Source of the DNA: Styela clava
Lineage: Eukaryota; Chordata; Ascidiacea; Stolidobranchia; Styelidae
Reading direction: 5' to 3'
DNA: 64,000 nt
Assembly (NCBI RefSeq): GCF_964204865.1
Contig: NC_135258.1
Span: 17,462,916 to 17,526,915 of the forward strand
Position 1 is the first letter of the stretch; every line of letters begins with the position of its first letter. A program made the position numbers and the translations under genes. Below the pieces are notes generated by a model that did not search any database, was not told the origin of the DNA, and saw nothing but the letters and a program-made list of their open reading frames with translations. Positions 1 through 18,511 of the stretch are shown one piece after another.

Positions 1-3000
1 GCACTGGACCTAATAATTCTCCTACCTCGCCGAATACTTTCTCCGAGTTCCACATCACGAATCGAAAAAGAATCAACTTTGGATTTATTCAGAACTTTAT
101 TTTCCATCTTCAAAATCAGTAAGTAAAGACTCAAACTAAGACTTGCACCTACCATGATTATTAAGCCTAAGACAGTAAACCCCATGAATGTGAAAATTTC
201 TACACTTGAAAAATATCTTCGGGCTGAACCTCGTCCAACTCAGATTGATTTCTTTTACTTGAGCTTTTTGCTTTAAGTGAATTTAATGGGAATTAATAAA
301 TAATTTGTCCGACAGGTACATATGAAGTACAAGTGAGCGTTGTTGCTATACAAGATCAACTTGGGAGAGTTCTTCTGCGTGATTCTACTAGTGCCAATGA
401 AGTTCTGAACAGTATTAGGCAGGGATTAGAACAAGACAACAGACTCAGACAGGAAGTCAGATACCGTAAGTAAAAACATATATATTGCTATGAACAAAGC
501 CGTAATATACCAACGAGTGAAGCACATGTTTTTGTGCTTTACCGTAACTAAAGATCGTTCATTGTTTCCATTCGATATACTTTCTAAATATCTAACCCTG
601 TTTACCCTTCTGAATATCTAACCTTGTTTCCATTCGATATACTTTCTAAGTATCTAACCCAGTCTATCTTTTTAAATATCTAACCCTGTTTATTTCAGAT
701 GACACTGTAAAAATATTAGAAGATATGAAATCAAGGGGAAGATCGATCACACCAAAAATTTTATTATCTATATTGACGGAAGAAGATATGGAAGAGTTGA
801 TAACATATGAAAACACCACTGATATGTTCAAAATTATCGTTGGTGTTGGAATTGCAAATGAAAGGTAATTTTTGTACATCTGCAATGATAATTTTAATCA
901 TTTTTAGGTTTGCAGTGTAATAAATTGCGCAAGAATTACAGTCAAAGCTAAATGTACTTGATGAAGTTATTTAGAGTCGGTTTTGCCGGTGAGTGATGTT
1001 AGTTAATCCAGCGACCGCACAAGCAGTCACGAACACCTTGCGCGACATGACATGACGTTCTGCGGAGCAATGTGGAGAGATTTCGAAAATCAATTTAACA
1101 AGGGGAGGAATTGGTGCATATATGACTCAAATTAAAATATTGAGATAATTCTTTATACAGTATCCACCATAGGTAACTGATCTCTTGTATGTTTGTTCCA
1201 TTTTAAAACTGCAGTGCTGCGTTTAGTTCATCAACTTGCGCCATTTTCATTGTGTTGATTCCTTCATCTATAAGCCAAGCAATTAGAAAATCGAAATCAG
1301 TATTTTTATTCTTTTGATTTACAGCTGCTGTTTTGAGTTGGTAGGTAAAATATTTATTTTTCAACAGTGACGTTCGCGCCGTAGTTTCAGATCCGCCATG
1401 TGAAAATGCAATATTTGCTTCAACGTGGAAAAACTTGAATGAAACGTATCGTGAAGTCGCATCTCAGCTGTGTTATGCAAGAAATGATGAATATCAGGTC
1501 AGATCCTATCGAAATTAAAAAACAATTTTTTTAATGAAAGTAGTAATAATAACTTCTCATTAAAGAATTTTATAAATAATTATAACGGATAAATTGCTAA
1601 GAACAGCACATATCAATACTGTTACTAATAATCTATTACGAGAATTATCTGGAATCAAATATACTTGCTAGGATTTTATTCAAAATTTTCAATCATGTCG
1701 CATCTGATTTGTTGTAGGGCAAAAATCTGACACTATTAGAAAAGTTGTTTCCGTATTTTCAGGCTTGGGGCATTGTTGCTGTTGACGAAGGAGGTTTACG
1801 CAGTGAGCCTAGCAATATTGTATCAAACATAATTCACAACCATCGGAAATTGGTTGATTGTCCACCAGAGCCAGAATTAGTAAGTATATTCGAAATAATA
1901 ATTTTAGATTTAGCTAACACTTGTGACACTCAGACAACTATGGTATCAGTCATGCTTTTCAACGCCCATCTCTATCGTTACAGCCTCAACCCAGCGTTGC
2001 AGGAATCGATGTTACAGTCGTAACCATTGCAATTACAATACCTCTTGCTGCCATTCTTGGTATCGTTGGCGCAGTTATATGCTTTGGTCAAGTGAAAAAA
2101 TACAGAAAAAAGAAGAGAGAAAAAAAGGAGAGAAAGGAACGTGAAGCGGAAGAAGCGGTTAGTTACTTTAAATTTCTTCTTTTCAAATATCAATAAACAT
2201 AAGCATATAAAAACTTCGATAGTAGAAAAATCTAGCGCAGTAAAATTACGTTAAATTTCCAATCTACACCGCTTAATATCCCTTACTATTTCTAATAAGA
2301 ATTGAACTGGAAACTGAATTCCCACAACGAATTATAATATATTTCAGTATAAGTGGCACTAATGTGTATATCCCCATTAAATGAACAATAACATAATTTA
2401 CCTTCCGTACACGATTTGCTTATGTTTTCATGTCTGCTTGGAGATTTTGTCATGTTATTGTATATATATATAAATACCCACAGGCTGCAGAAGCAAAAAG
2501 AGCCGAAGCAATCAAAAATGCAGGGTAAGTCCACCGTTTTTGTGTCCGAGTTCTGCCGTTTCGATAACTTAAATAATAAAAAGATACAGAGTCTCCTGTT
2601 TTGTTTTTTTTTTGTTTCCATTATCCCCGAGTTTTGCCCTTAACCTCATTTAGGACTTGAAATTTCGACCACTGAAAATAAAAATAAAGATTGACCACAC
2701 CACTGGGGGTTATGCATTACATCAATGGATGCCATAGGCTTTGTCTCAGTCAAACTGCAACCTTACTGCTTAATTTCAAAATAAAAAATATCATATTCAC
2801 CGCTACAAATCGAAACATCGAATCGTCTATAAACATGGCGTATAAACTACACCCATAAAAAAATGCGTGTGAGATTTGTCTTGAGGATTTTCGACTGTAA
2901 TCAGAACAATTGACCTATAAATCTATATATAATATATATATTATGTCTGTTAAAATTGGTGTTGTAATAAATTTTAAAGATATAAAGGTGAAGGAAAAAA

Positions 3001-3243
3001 TTTATGATTCGTTCTGCACGATCAATTTCGCATCAGCAACAACAATCCAGCAAAACGCATTTTGTGCCCAAATATTGAGGCAATGTAATGCTGTATTATG
3101 GCTTCTCAAAAACTTCTATTTTTTCTAGGATCCGTGGGAACGTTCGCGCCAACATGGTCGGTTTGTTACAAAATGTTCGGCGAAATTCAAACCTGAAGCT
3201 GAAGATCAACAAAACAGCACCAGTGACGCAGCCACCAGTTTAA
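1..3243 (+). CDS. Single-pass membrane protein with CLCA/FN3-like ectodomain (5' end outside window)
   Basis: Exons with matching phases: 1-118 (weakest), 316-465, 699-864, 1368-1497, 1718-1879, 1984-2157, 2484-2524 and 3129-3243. The exon at 1718-1879 encodes AWGIVAVDEGGLRSEPSNIV, the last strands of a fibronectin-III-like fold. This resembles the C-terminal beta-sandwich of calcium-activated chloride channel regulators (CLCA), which ends in a similar AVD-LxSE-SNI pattern. Exon 1984-2157 carries one membrane helix (VVTIAITIPLAAILGIVGAV) followed by a Lys/Arg/Glu-rich juxtamembrane stretch, so the N-terminal side should be extracellular. The last exon has two open frames. With the 41-base exon 2484-2524 the stop is at 3241-3243; if that exon is skipped the frame stays open to 3303-3305. 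The CLCA assignment rests on a short motif only; any FN3-bearing type I protein would fit. N-terminal domains (M-CLCA, VWA) would lie before the window. Confidence 0.55.
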
Positions 3244-3305
3244 ATTACACTCATGAAGACTTTACTTATAGACAAGTCAAAAGGTGTCACACCGCCCCAC
3301 ATTAA

Positions 3306-3907
3306 GTGCAAACATGCGACTTCCGCTCCACACTAACTATACTAACTATAAAAAACATTCATACGCGTCTACTTGGCATTTACATTATGCACCACTGTGC
3401 TACATACATGCGCTATTACATATTGTTAGTTAAAACCATGCTGAGAATTCCAATATGGCGCACATACCTCGAGGGGTTGCAGTCACAGTATGACCTGGAC
3501 ACCGATTTGGGTAACATTAACGTCGCATAGTATTGTTACAAGCCAACAAGAATGACTACAGCTGACAACTGAATCAATGAAGTGTTTTCGTTCCTCTGAC
3601 GTGGTGGTTCGTATTCGCTTCCCGTAATATCCTGCTTGGTCTTGGCGATGCAAGTACACTAAGAACCGTAGTCACACGGCACACCCACCATTCAACCTTT
3701 TTCAATATACGAATTGCATTTATTGTATATTTTTCATTTATCGAAATTTTTCTTATCAAATGAATAAATTTATCTGCCTGTGAGAGATGTGATTGTCTGT
3801 CATATATGTATGTAACGTACTGAATACAAAAAGAATACTCAAATAAATTATAATAATACAACAGAGGAACACAATGCCCAAAACAAAAATTATTAGTCTG
3901 AATTCTT
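3306..3907. other. Convergent intergenic / 3' UTR space
   Basis: This lies between two convergent genes. It holds no open frame with coding character and presumably carries both 3' untranslated regions. Confidence 0.5.
3719..3724 (-). promoter_or_regulatory. Candidate polyadenylation signal of the protease gene
   Basis: AATAAA read on the minus strand, about 185 bases past the protease stop codon. This is position and sequence evidence only. The plus-strand first gene ends at 3243 or 3305, so the two genes converge across about 3300-3900. Confidence 0.4.
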
Positions 3908-9156
<5,249 letters not shown>

Positions 9157-10767
9157 CGTGGCGAACGATGGATTTCAAATGGTTCTTTCTTCAATGTTTG
9201 TTTACATTTTCTTTTGTTTGTCATTGTAATTGTCTGTTTGTCAAAAGTAGTTATCACAGATTACTTCGTTGTTGGTAAACAAATCAGCTCCAAGACACAG
9301 ATAATATATTGTTTTACAACTAACTAACGAGATTGTGCAACGTTTCATTTTAAGATCTATATAACTGCCTATCCCGTCGGACAACAAATATTTTCTATTT
9401 TCCTCTCAAACAAAAACGAGACAAAACTCAAGACTGTCCAAATTCAGTGGATAATTTAGTGAAATTTTATATCAAGATTTGCATGACTAATCCAATGTCT
9501 TAATAAATAGAATTTCTGGAGGCAAATAAGTAATTTTATATATATTCGTACAAATAATTTATTATTTGACGATAGAAATTAATTTGAAACTGATTACTAA
9601 TTATGCCGTGCGTTGAATAACACATTGAGTGAAACAATAATCTTATCTGTAAACCTTAAATATTATTCGGGCATCATAATATGTTGAATACAGCCCTACT
9701 AATTGGTTATCCACGCCCCTAATGGGTGTTAACATTGGCTGCAGTCTCAAATTTATCGCGTACTCAAAATGCGCACCATTTTACAAGTGCAACCAACAGA
9801 GCACAGAAACCTAATTCGTCCTTAAAACTTAATTGAACTCTATCAAAGCATAAATCCACTCGATTATGTAGCTTACATACAAAATGTATGAGGTTTCCTG
9901 TTGTATGTGGGAGAGTATCAAATGGTCCATTACGTATATCCACAAACTAACATTTAAATTCAGATGTGATCAGAAATTCAATGACAATAAGCATATACGC
10001 CAATTAATTATTTTATGTCTTTGATTGTTTCATTAGCAATATCCTTTTAAGAATAGGTGCACGTCACCTCGATTAATCTTGCGGTGCGACCTTCTTGCCC
10101 GGGGGCATTTTTACGATTAGAAGACTGGTTTTTCATGTGTTCTTATGACGCCTCGAGAGTTCCATTGAATACCGGTTTTAGTTGAGTGAGTAGAATGATT
10201 TACAGCATACAGTAGCAAAGTAGATGTTTAGTTGCCAGTGTTGTAAAAACGAAATGTGCGTAGTCAAACAAATTGTTCTTGTTATTTTGTTTTTTATATG
10301 AATTATGTTTTGATTGTATTTTTGAGTCGTCATACTTAAAGTTATTTAGGCTTCTAGAAAACTTAACTTATAATATTAACCCTGCGACAGACAATGTGGA
10401 TATAAATCTAAATCGAACAGCTCGTCGACTTCGCTTTTTATCTAAGGCTGTAATAAGTGTATTTTACACAATGTAGAAAAGTGAGTGAAATATATAATGC
10501 AAGAGGTGAACTAGGAGCGATGGGTACAAATTATGTGCAATGTTGCACTTATTAGCATGCAAGATTGTCTGTACTTTGATTTAGGCATATCTGGAATCAT
10601 TGATTCACTGGAATATATTTCATCGACGAAAGCGGTGCTAAATTTACATGGTAGAAAGCAAGGAATCAGTTTGTCGATAAATTACAAGATGATTTATATA
10701 TATACAATTCAACATTATACAGGGATCTACAGCTTAAAATTTAAGTAGTTTAATCACCCGCATATCA
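9157..10767. other. Divergent intergenic region between protease and Kelch genes
   Basis: The two flanking start codons point away from each other, so both promoters and 5' UTRs should lie within these 1.6 kb. The protease start context on the minus strand is GCCACGATGG, close to an optimal Kozak context. I see no clear TATA box assignment and no supported gene. The open frames at 10273-10476 and 10533-10748 lack coding character. Confidence 0.5.
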
Positions 10768-13700
10768 ATGGCCGGATTATTACCACAAAGACTTATTTCT
10801 TCGACTGGAAGCGGACCTATAGCCAGAACCCAGGAGTATCAGGTAAAATACAAAATTAGTAATTTAGTACTCAAGTAATTTGATTTTCAAGCTTTCAATA
10901 AAATTATACTAAACTGAATTTACCCAGACTTTACATGTTTTTAAGGAACGTGTTGGGTTCAAGAAGTTTGGGGAAATAAAAACACCAATTTGTATTGTGA
11001 TAATTTACCAATTCATCTACCATTGAAGGAGATTTTGTTGAAGGCTATTAAATAACCCATGCTTGGTAACATATAATTTCGATTTGAAAAATGTTAGTTC
11101 AACTATTTGAAATTGTGATGTCGTGGTTGCTGTCCTTCTTAGAGTCATTTGATCATCTTCTATGGTCAATGAAACAGAAGTATTACAGAAATATATTAAC
11201 AATTACATATGTATTCAACATTTAAACTAGGTCTTCAAATCAAGTACTCATAATGCTGCTGTGTTGAATGGACTCAATGATTTACGTCACGATGAAATTC
11301 TTTGTGACGTCACGCTCATGGCAGAGGAACAAAGTTTCCCAGCTCATAAAAACATCTTAGCATCATGCAGCCCGTATCTCAGAAATTTGTTCAGTGCCGA
11401 AGGAGGAATAAAGAATGAACATGAGGTGAAATCATATCATAGAGGCTATACAAGTTTGTATTCAAACATTATAAGAACTCTAATTTGAGCTCAATTTTCA
11501 AAGCACGTAATTTCCACTCCAACTTTGTTTTTTGACACGTAAATCAAGTTCCTTTGATTATAACGCGGGGACATTCCTTTCACATTCAGTTAATTACCCT
11601 AAAATAACTACACTATTGGAGATGAATTTCCGGATTTTTCATACAAATCCCCTGCCAAAAAACACTGCCAACGCTCGAGGTAAGAAAATTAGTATTTATT
11701 TAGTTAGGGTTAGAAATGCAGATTGCGCTGCAAATTCAAATTTTCTAAATCATTCCTAACCCCAACTGGATAATACTAAACGCGGGGGGTGTTTTTCTAT
11801 CAAATCTTTCATTTTTGCATTAGTTGCGGGGGGCTTTGTACAAAATATCCAAATTTCTTGATTCACGAAGCAAATGTATTTCCATAACAAAGCTTATTTC
11901 TTTTATACCCTGTCTAGTGTTGAGCATATACCTTAGCTATCGGGCTATACTCTTAAAACAGATCTTCACTGTATTATAATTGTGAAGAAATGATATTTTC
12001 AAGCAATTGTTAAGAATAGAAAATCGGAACTCGAGATGTCTAGACTGTGACAATTACAATCCATCTTCGTTCTTGTCAGTAATTCATCCCAAACCGGTTA
12101 TGTTAATTACGACGAAGCTCGGTTCAAATATCCTTGCTTTAGAAATATATAATTATATAACGGTCAATACGCGTTGATCTCAAAATTCCGAATTTCAATT
12201 TCTACACAATTAAGTTAGTTTGCATAACAACTTTTCAAAAATAACTTTGAAATTTAGCATTTTCTTTTAATAATGTTTTCCCCAAAGGTTGTCGAAATCC
12301 GCGGTGTGAGTTCAGAAGGATTGAAACATGTTATAAACTTCGTTTACACATCGGAATTGGAGTTGACAATGACAAATGTGCAGCATGTTCTTGCAGCAGC
12401 TGGCCACATGCAGTTGAAACCAATTCTCAATTTCTGTAAGGTAATAAAATTAACATTGGTAACTATATACTTCAAATTTAATAATATTTCGATAGCATTC
12501 ACAGTAATATACTTCAACTATAATAAATTCATTTAATTCTTTATAGCTCTTTCGATTTTTATCCCCTTCTGCCCTCTGATATGACTAATAGAAATAGAAA
12601 GACTAGGTCATGATCAACTTTTATTTTAATTTTTATGTTACAGGCTTTTCTTGTCACTGAGATATCCGTCTACAATTGTGTTAGCATTATTCATATTGCT
12701 GAACATTACGAATTACGAAGTGTGGAAGAAAAAGCTTATACATTTATTGCAGAACATTTGAACGAGCTAGTTAAAACTGAAGAATTACAGGTGTGTATGT
12801 GAAGGCAAAATACGTACAACAATTTTTACTTTCTTATATGCATGCGACCACTTTTATGATTTTAATTTATGTTCTGAAAATAAAGTTTAATTGGAAAAAT
12901 CCATTCCATTCATCCAAGATTCCTCTAATGAATGTCCGAGACATGTGTTTTTATTTCAAATAAAATACAAATATGGACATATGAAATAAACTTCAATTTA
13001 TTGAACAATTTAGGATGTTCAAATTCGATGTTTGGTGTAGATGAATGAATAGTAAACGCGGTTATAGATTATCGCAATTTTTGCTTATGAAATTTAGCTT
13101 TCATGCAATAATAATGTAACCTTTGGAATTTGTTACTAATCTCGTGAATTTCTTTACCAAGAACAAAACACTTTTATATCTAATTTTTTCTCGTTCAGAA
13201 ACTGAGCATAAACAATATGTCATTTTTGTTGGATTCATATTCTCTGAAAAACGTTTCTGAGCTCGAACTTTTCGAAGCAGCAAGACAATGGCTTCTATTT
13301 GATTCGGAAAGGTATATTTTGCTTCAATATAATTATCAAATGAAAATTATAGAAAATAAATTCATACCTATATCTTATTAAGACTATATTTAAAAAAGAT
13401 TTGGAATGCGGAAAAGTACAATAGTATGCTGATCAATTTTGAGTTTTTTTGAAAAATATTCCGAATTCAATTTCGATTTCTATGCCATAAAAGTACACAA
13501 AAACGATGAAAAACACATAATAATAAATTGAGCAAGTTTTCTAAATCCTCAAGTGGCATTCATAGTTGTTACAAAAGTATTGGATGCTTTGAAACATCAC
13601 GGGGAAACCGAGATACGAGTATTTATTTTGCAGTATTTTGTTATTGCCTCATCACTAAATTTCTCATCTTTTTTTTGTTTTTGTTTATATAAGTTATAAG

Positions 13701-16700
13701 CTGGCTCTTATCCAGTGATATAAAATAATTTTGTTGTCAAAACAGGTACAAGAATGTACGTCAGCTGATGGAAAAGATTCACTTCCCATTGATTCCACCA
13801 CGTGATCTGTTACGTTACGTAAATTTCGTTGACTTTATGCGTCTTGAATGTAACTATCTACTTCTGGAGGCATCAAACTATCACATGCTCCCACATTCCC
13901 AGCCGATACTCCAATCAGTCAGGACACAGGTATTATATTTTCACCTACATCTACATTTATCGTACACTTACATTTATCGTACCCCTATTCATTCAACACT
14001 ATGGTATTCTATTAGTAATGTTGCTTTCATCATTAGGATGTTGGAAAACGTTAAGTTTATGTGATCTAGAAGAAACTTTCTGTTTCAAGGTGCGTTCAAC
14101 CGACAAGAGGATGGTAATCGTTGGTGGGGTTGATCAACACGATAGAGTGTCCAATCAGCTTCTGGCAATCAATGATGACATGTCTAAATCTGAATTTCTG
14201 CCTCCGATGCATGAAGGATTGTGTAGCCACTGTGTCGCAGTCCTCAACAACTTTTTGTATGTCTTGGGAGGACAGAATCTGTTTGATGAAAGAGGAACAA
14301 CTGCGGTAAACACGGTCATTAGATACGACCCTAGGTTTGTGAATCTATCTCTATTCTTCACTTGCAAAATGAAATATCGACTGGTTTCTTTTGATATTGT
14401 ATTTTTGTGTATCAAGATGTAATTAGTAATCAAATGCGTTACTTTAACTCCAAGCACAACTTACAATAGATGCGCAGTCATCAAATTCATGGAGGTGATT
14501 CAACTCTGCTGTAGTATCAACATACACTTGTGAACGAATGAATACCTTGTAATTTCAACTAAGATGCCAATTCAACCAACTTTTATAAATCAATGACTAT
14601 CAATAAATATCCCGTCTCTTGACTTACCAAAACGGCAATATTTCAATGCTAGATGTATCTATTTGAAGAAACATTTTCCAATGTCTTGCTTCATTCACTG
14701 TATATTACAACAACAGGTTTAACATTTGGATGAGAATTGCTGCTATGAATGACAAGCGTGCTGGATTCACAGTAAGCGTTGTAGAGAACCGTTTGTATGC
14801 TCTGGGCGGAGTGAATAGCAGTGGAAGACTGTCTTCTATGGAATGCTACTCCCTTGAAGATGATAGATGGAGATATGTTGCATCAGTACAAACTGGCTTA
14901 TGCGATCACGCCCAAGCTGTTTACGGAAACTTGGTATACATCAGTGGTGGATTCAAAGAGGGAAGATTCAGCAATCAGTTGCTGGCATATAGTCCAAGGT
15001 AGAACATAAAATTATTCTTTTTACGCGCTCAAAATTACGACAATATTGTGCATAATTATGCCAAAAAAATCAAAGCAGTAACCAATTTAATATGATTTAA
15101 TAATCTATGCTAAATTTCCAAATATTTAATTCCAGGCACGATACTTGGCACGAAAGATCTTCAATGCATTATGCTAGAGGATGGCACGCTATGGTCAGTT
15201 ATGGAGACAACATCCTGGTTACTGGCGGAAATAGCGGTCTCACTAAGAGAGTCGATATTCATGGTAAATACAATATGATTGAACAATGACTGCCAAATAT
15301 AAATTCTAATCTCATACTCACAAAATGAAATACACATAGTAGCATAGTCAGTATTTGTGCTTATCCACTTTGTGTATCGTAAAAATTTATAGAATAATTC
15401 GTACTCAAAATTTCTATAATATTCACAGAAACTGAAATATATAGTGGAATGACAGACCAATGGACATTAGTGTCCCCACTGCCGATGCCGCACAGTGAAG
15501 GTGGATGTGAGATATATGATGGAAAAATATATCTGGTAAGTCGTTATTCAAATTGTTTTCAGGTGGGAGTTAATATTCATAATTGTAATAGATTGCCATG
15601 CAAATGGACGATATGAAATAACCTCCACAAACACCGAAGTTCTGAAGTCCATATGCAGCAGAAAAATATCCTAATTTTAATTACTGGCGTAAATATATCC
15701 TGCCTAGTACTTAACACCTCAAAGTTTGTAAGCGTGAAATATCATGTTCTATATTTATACCTCTCTAATTAAAACGAGTTTGAACTCAGAGACAGAGTTT
15801 CATTCAAATAGTCACTGAACTGTCGAGCATAACATTTATGTCACTTGGTACTTCAAATGATTTTTAAGCATTGCGGGGAGGCTATTATCTTTTTTGCTAT
15901 TGCCTATATTAGTAAATCATTAATTTTATTTCTAAGGTTGGTGGCTACAGCTGGGCACATCAGAAATGTTTGAGTACAATTCAAAGTTACGATCCCGCAA
16001 AAGATACTTGGGAAAATGCTGGAAATCTTCCAATTGAGTTATCAGGCGTACGACTTACTCTTATTACCATCCCATATTCTGTATCGCCTCGTAATGGTCT
16101 TGTATCCGGAGGTCATGTCCCACTCTCCTGGCCACCCAAGCAAGTGCCTGGACGCTTCATGGAACAGGTAGGTAGTTTTATATTTTTTGAAACCTGATCA
16201 CATTTTGTAGTTTGAAACAGATAATCCATCATGTCTAAAGCAAAAATAATCATCAACAGTAGGTTCGGTTAAATATGTATCTTGTTTGCTGAACATAAGT
16301 TTATTGTTAATCGTGACGTCTTAATGTATATCTAGGATCCTCGAATGATGATGGGAGGTATGGCAGGTATGCCGTTGATGGGCGCTATGATGAGTATGCC
16401 TGGAGGATTCCCAAGTACAGGTCAGATGTATCATCCTGGCACTCAACCAACGTCTGGTTTCCTGGACCCTACAACTCTACAAGATATGAGAGAGGCAATG
16501 GCTAATATAAAGATGAGTGGAGATCCGAGGTATGTGTATTATTTGAAATATGACAATATTCCAAATATTTGTTCTAAAATCTTCTTATTTATTTCTTTTC
16601 TGTGTTCAGACTCAGCCAACCGCAGCCTATGAAACGAACAGAACCTTCTAGAATACGAAGCAACCCATCATCTCATAAAGATTTAGCTTCTGAACTAAGT

Positions 16701-17146
16701 TCGGATGACCGCGCTCGCAGTCAAGACGATTCTAATATATACAGGTAATAAAACTAAAATACTAGTATTACATTTATCTATCTTTTACATTGTAACTTTA
16801 TGTGCAAAGTGCATTTTTTTGCAGTCGACCACGTAGTACCAGCATAGATGATACAATATCTCTGGGTTCGCGGAATATCTTGTTCGGTAAAAATGGACTC
16901 GAAAGCGGACCCTCAGAGGCACACACTGCAGTGTCAATGCCGCGTTCGACCGCCTCTAGTGGAAAGTCTGTCAAAAGTGCAAGCTTCAGAACTCCCGTAG
17001 AAGAGAAAAAGAAAACATCTGACGAGTCTTCCAGCTCAAGTGACGACGATGATGAAGATAAAGCAAATTCTTCCTTAAAAGTAATAAAGTCAAAAAATGA
17101 AGATAGTGAAGTTGATGAAAGTACCATTAGAGCATACAGAGGATGA
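10768..17146 (+). CDS. Kelch-like BTB-BACK-Kelch protein, KLHL9/13-like, with extended tail
   Basis: Fourteen exons in phase: 10768-10842, 11231-11425, 12288-12440, 12644-12790, 13199-13311, 13746-13929, 14090-14334, 14717-14998, 15136-15263, 15429-15535, 15937-16167, 16336-16529, 16610-16744 and 16825-17146; 836 residues. The BTB domain is at about 47-150 (DEILCDVTLMAEEQSFPAHK), BACK at about 160-265, and Kelch blades at about 290-615 with GG pairs (MVIVGG, LYVLGG, LYALGG, VYISGG, LVTGG, LVGGYSW). VGGYSW and the end of the propeller resemble KLHL9/KLHL13, adaptors of Cullin-3 ubiquitin ligases that act on Aurora B in mitosis; a sister KLHL group is possible. Residues 621-836 are extra: a Met/Gly-rich segment, then Ser/Arg-rich, then a Ser run followed by Asp/Glu. 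That tail is not part of the usual KLHL plan and is predicted disordered. Confidence 0.9.
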
Positions 17147-17477
17147 AGATCGGCACAAGTGGAACAAACTGCAGAAGTTCACTGCAGTACTGTATATATA
17201 CCGTCGGCGTCTAAACTTCTGGTAAACAACTCCGGATTAGACTGTATATTCATATTAATTGATTGCCACAGCTAGTTTGCGAAAATTTCTTTACAAAATA
17301 TGAAGAATGTAAATTTTAATGAGGAATGTCTTTTGCCTAAATATTAGTATATATATTTATAACATTTAATCAAATTTTGTTGTACATTTTTAAAATAAGT
17401 TAGTTTCGTTACTTATAATCTTCGCGTTAATTTAGATAAACTTGATGATCAAGTAATTATTTTATTATGGTGAATTT

Positions 17478-17483
17478 AATAAA
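17478..17483 (+). promoter_or_regulatory. Polyadenylation signal of Kelch-like gene
   Basis: AATAAA about 330 bases after the Kelch-like stop codon in AT-rich 3' sequence. A further AATAAA lies near 17786. Confidence 0.5.
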
Positions 17484-17499
17484 ACAATCGCTCTTTATT

Positions 17500-18511
17500 G
17501 TCCTCCTACAAACCAACATATGAAAAATAAAGGAATATGATCCAAAATATACAAGACACCCAATGTCATTGTTTATTAATTAATCTTTATCGTAAAATTT
17601 ATTTGATTTCCATATTACTTGTGTATATTCCGTTTTTCAAACAATAATATGCTTGATAGAAGTTTCAATGACGTTGAGTGTTAACTGCAAAAATTGACAG
17701 AGGTTCATAATCGCATGTCATTGAACCTATGAAGACAATTTTTGTTATTCTTGTAAATTCATAAATATCATTGGAAAGTGTAATTAATAAAATTTAACAC
17801 AAAATATTGCTTCCTCTTTATTGGTTATTATAATTGAATGCGATTTGTAATGATATTACCGGGGCATTTAGGCTAAGCTGAAGCAGAACTGAAACGTTAC
17901 CTGCATAAATCGCAAATATACGTGGGATGTTTGCCTCGTAACTATTGTTAATATTATGTGTATATTTAAAAATATACTTTATTTTTGAGGTAAAACAGTT
18001 GCAATTGTCAGTCATTAATAAATATCAAATATTGACTATTGTTAATCTTTCATGTCATTTGAAGTCTCCGCGTGTCTGTCTAATATTGTCAAGTATAAAA
18101 TAAAAATAAACCAGCTATACATCATACAGTACTAATAGTGAGTCATATTGACCGAAGAAAACACTAATTCAAATAGTCTATGAGTATTCATTTGAATATA
18201 TGACTCAGCTAGATAAAGAATTGCGATTCCGCAAAGAAATCCAGAAATGCGAAATACTAATATCCTGTAATAAGATGGTTGTATGATGGTATTGCTTGGG
18301 AAATATACAATACGTTTGTTAGTTTGGCTTTACAACTTATAATAAAATAAAATGCAGAACATCATGCTAATTTTGAGTTTTGCTAGAAATTGAAGAGTAA
18401 TGTAAGCTGAGTAATAAACATAAGTGTAATAAATACTACTATTAATTTCAAAAAATTTCAGAATATATTTTACGAGAGTATTTAATTTATTTTGGACTCA
18501 CTGGTTAAAAA
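17500..18511. other. Intergenic, no gene seen
   Basis: AT-rich spacer between the Kelch-like and C-type lectin genes. Its 3' part should include the lectin promoter and 5' UTR. No open frame with coding character is present. Confidence 0.5.
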
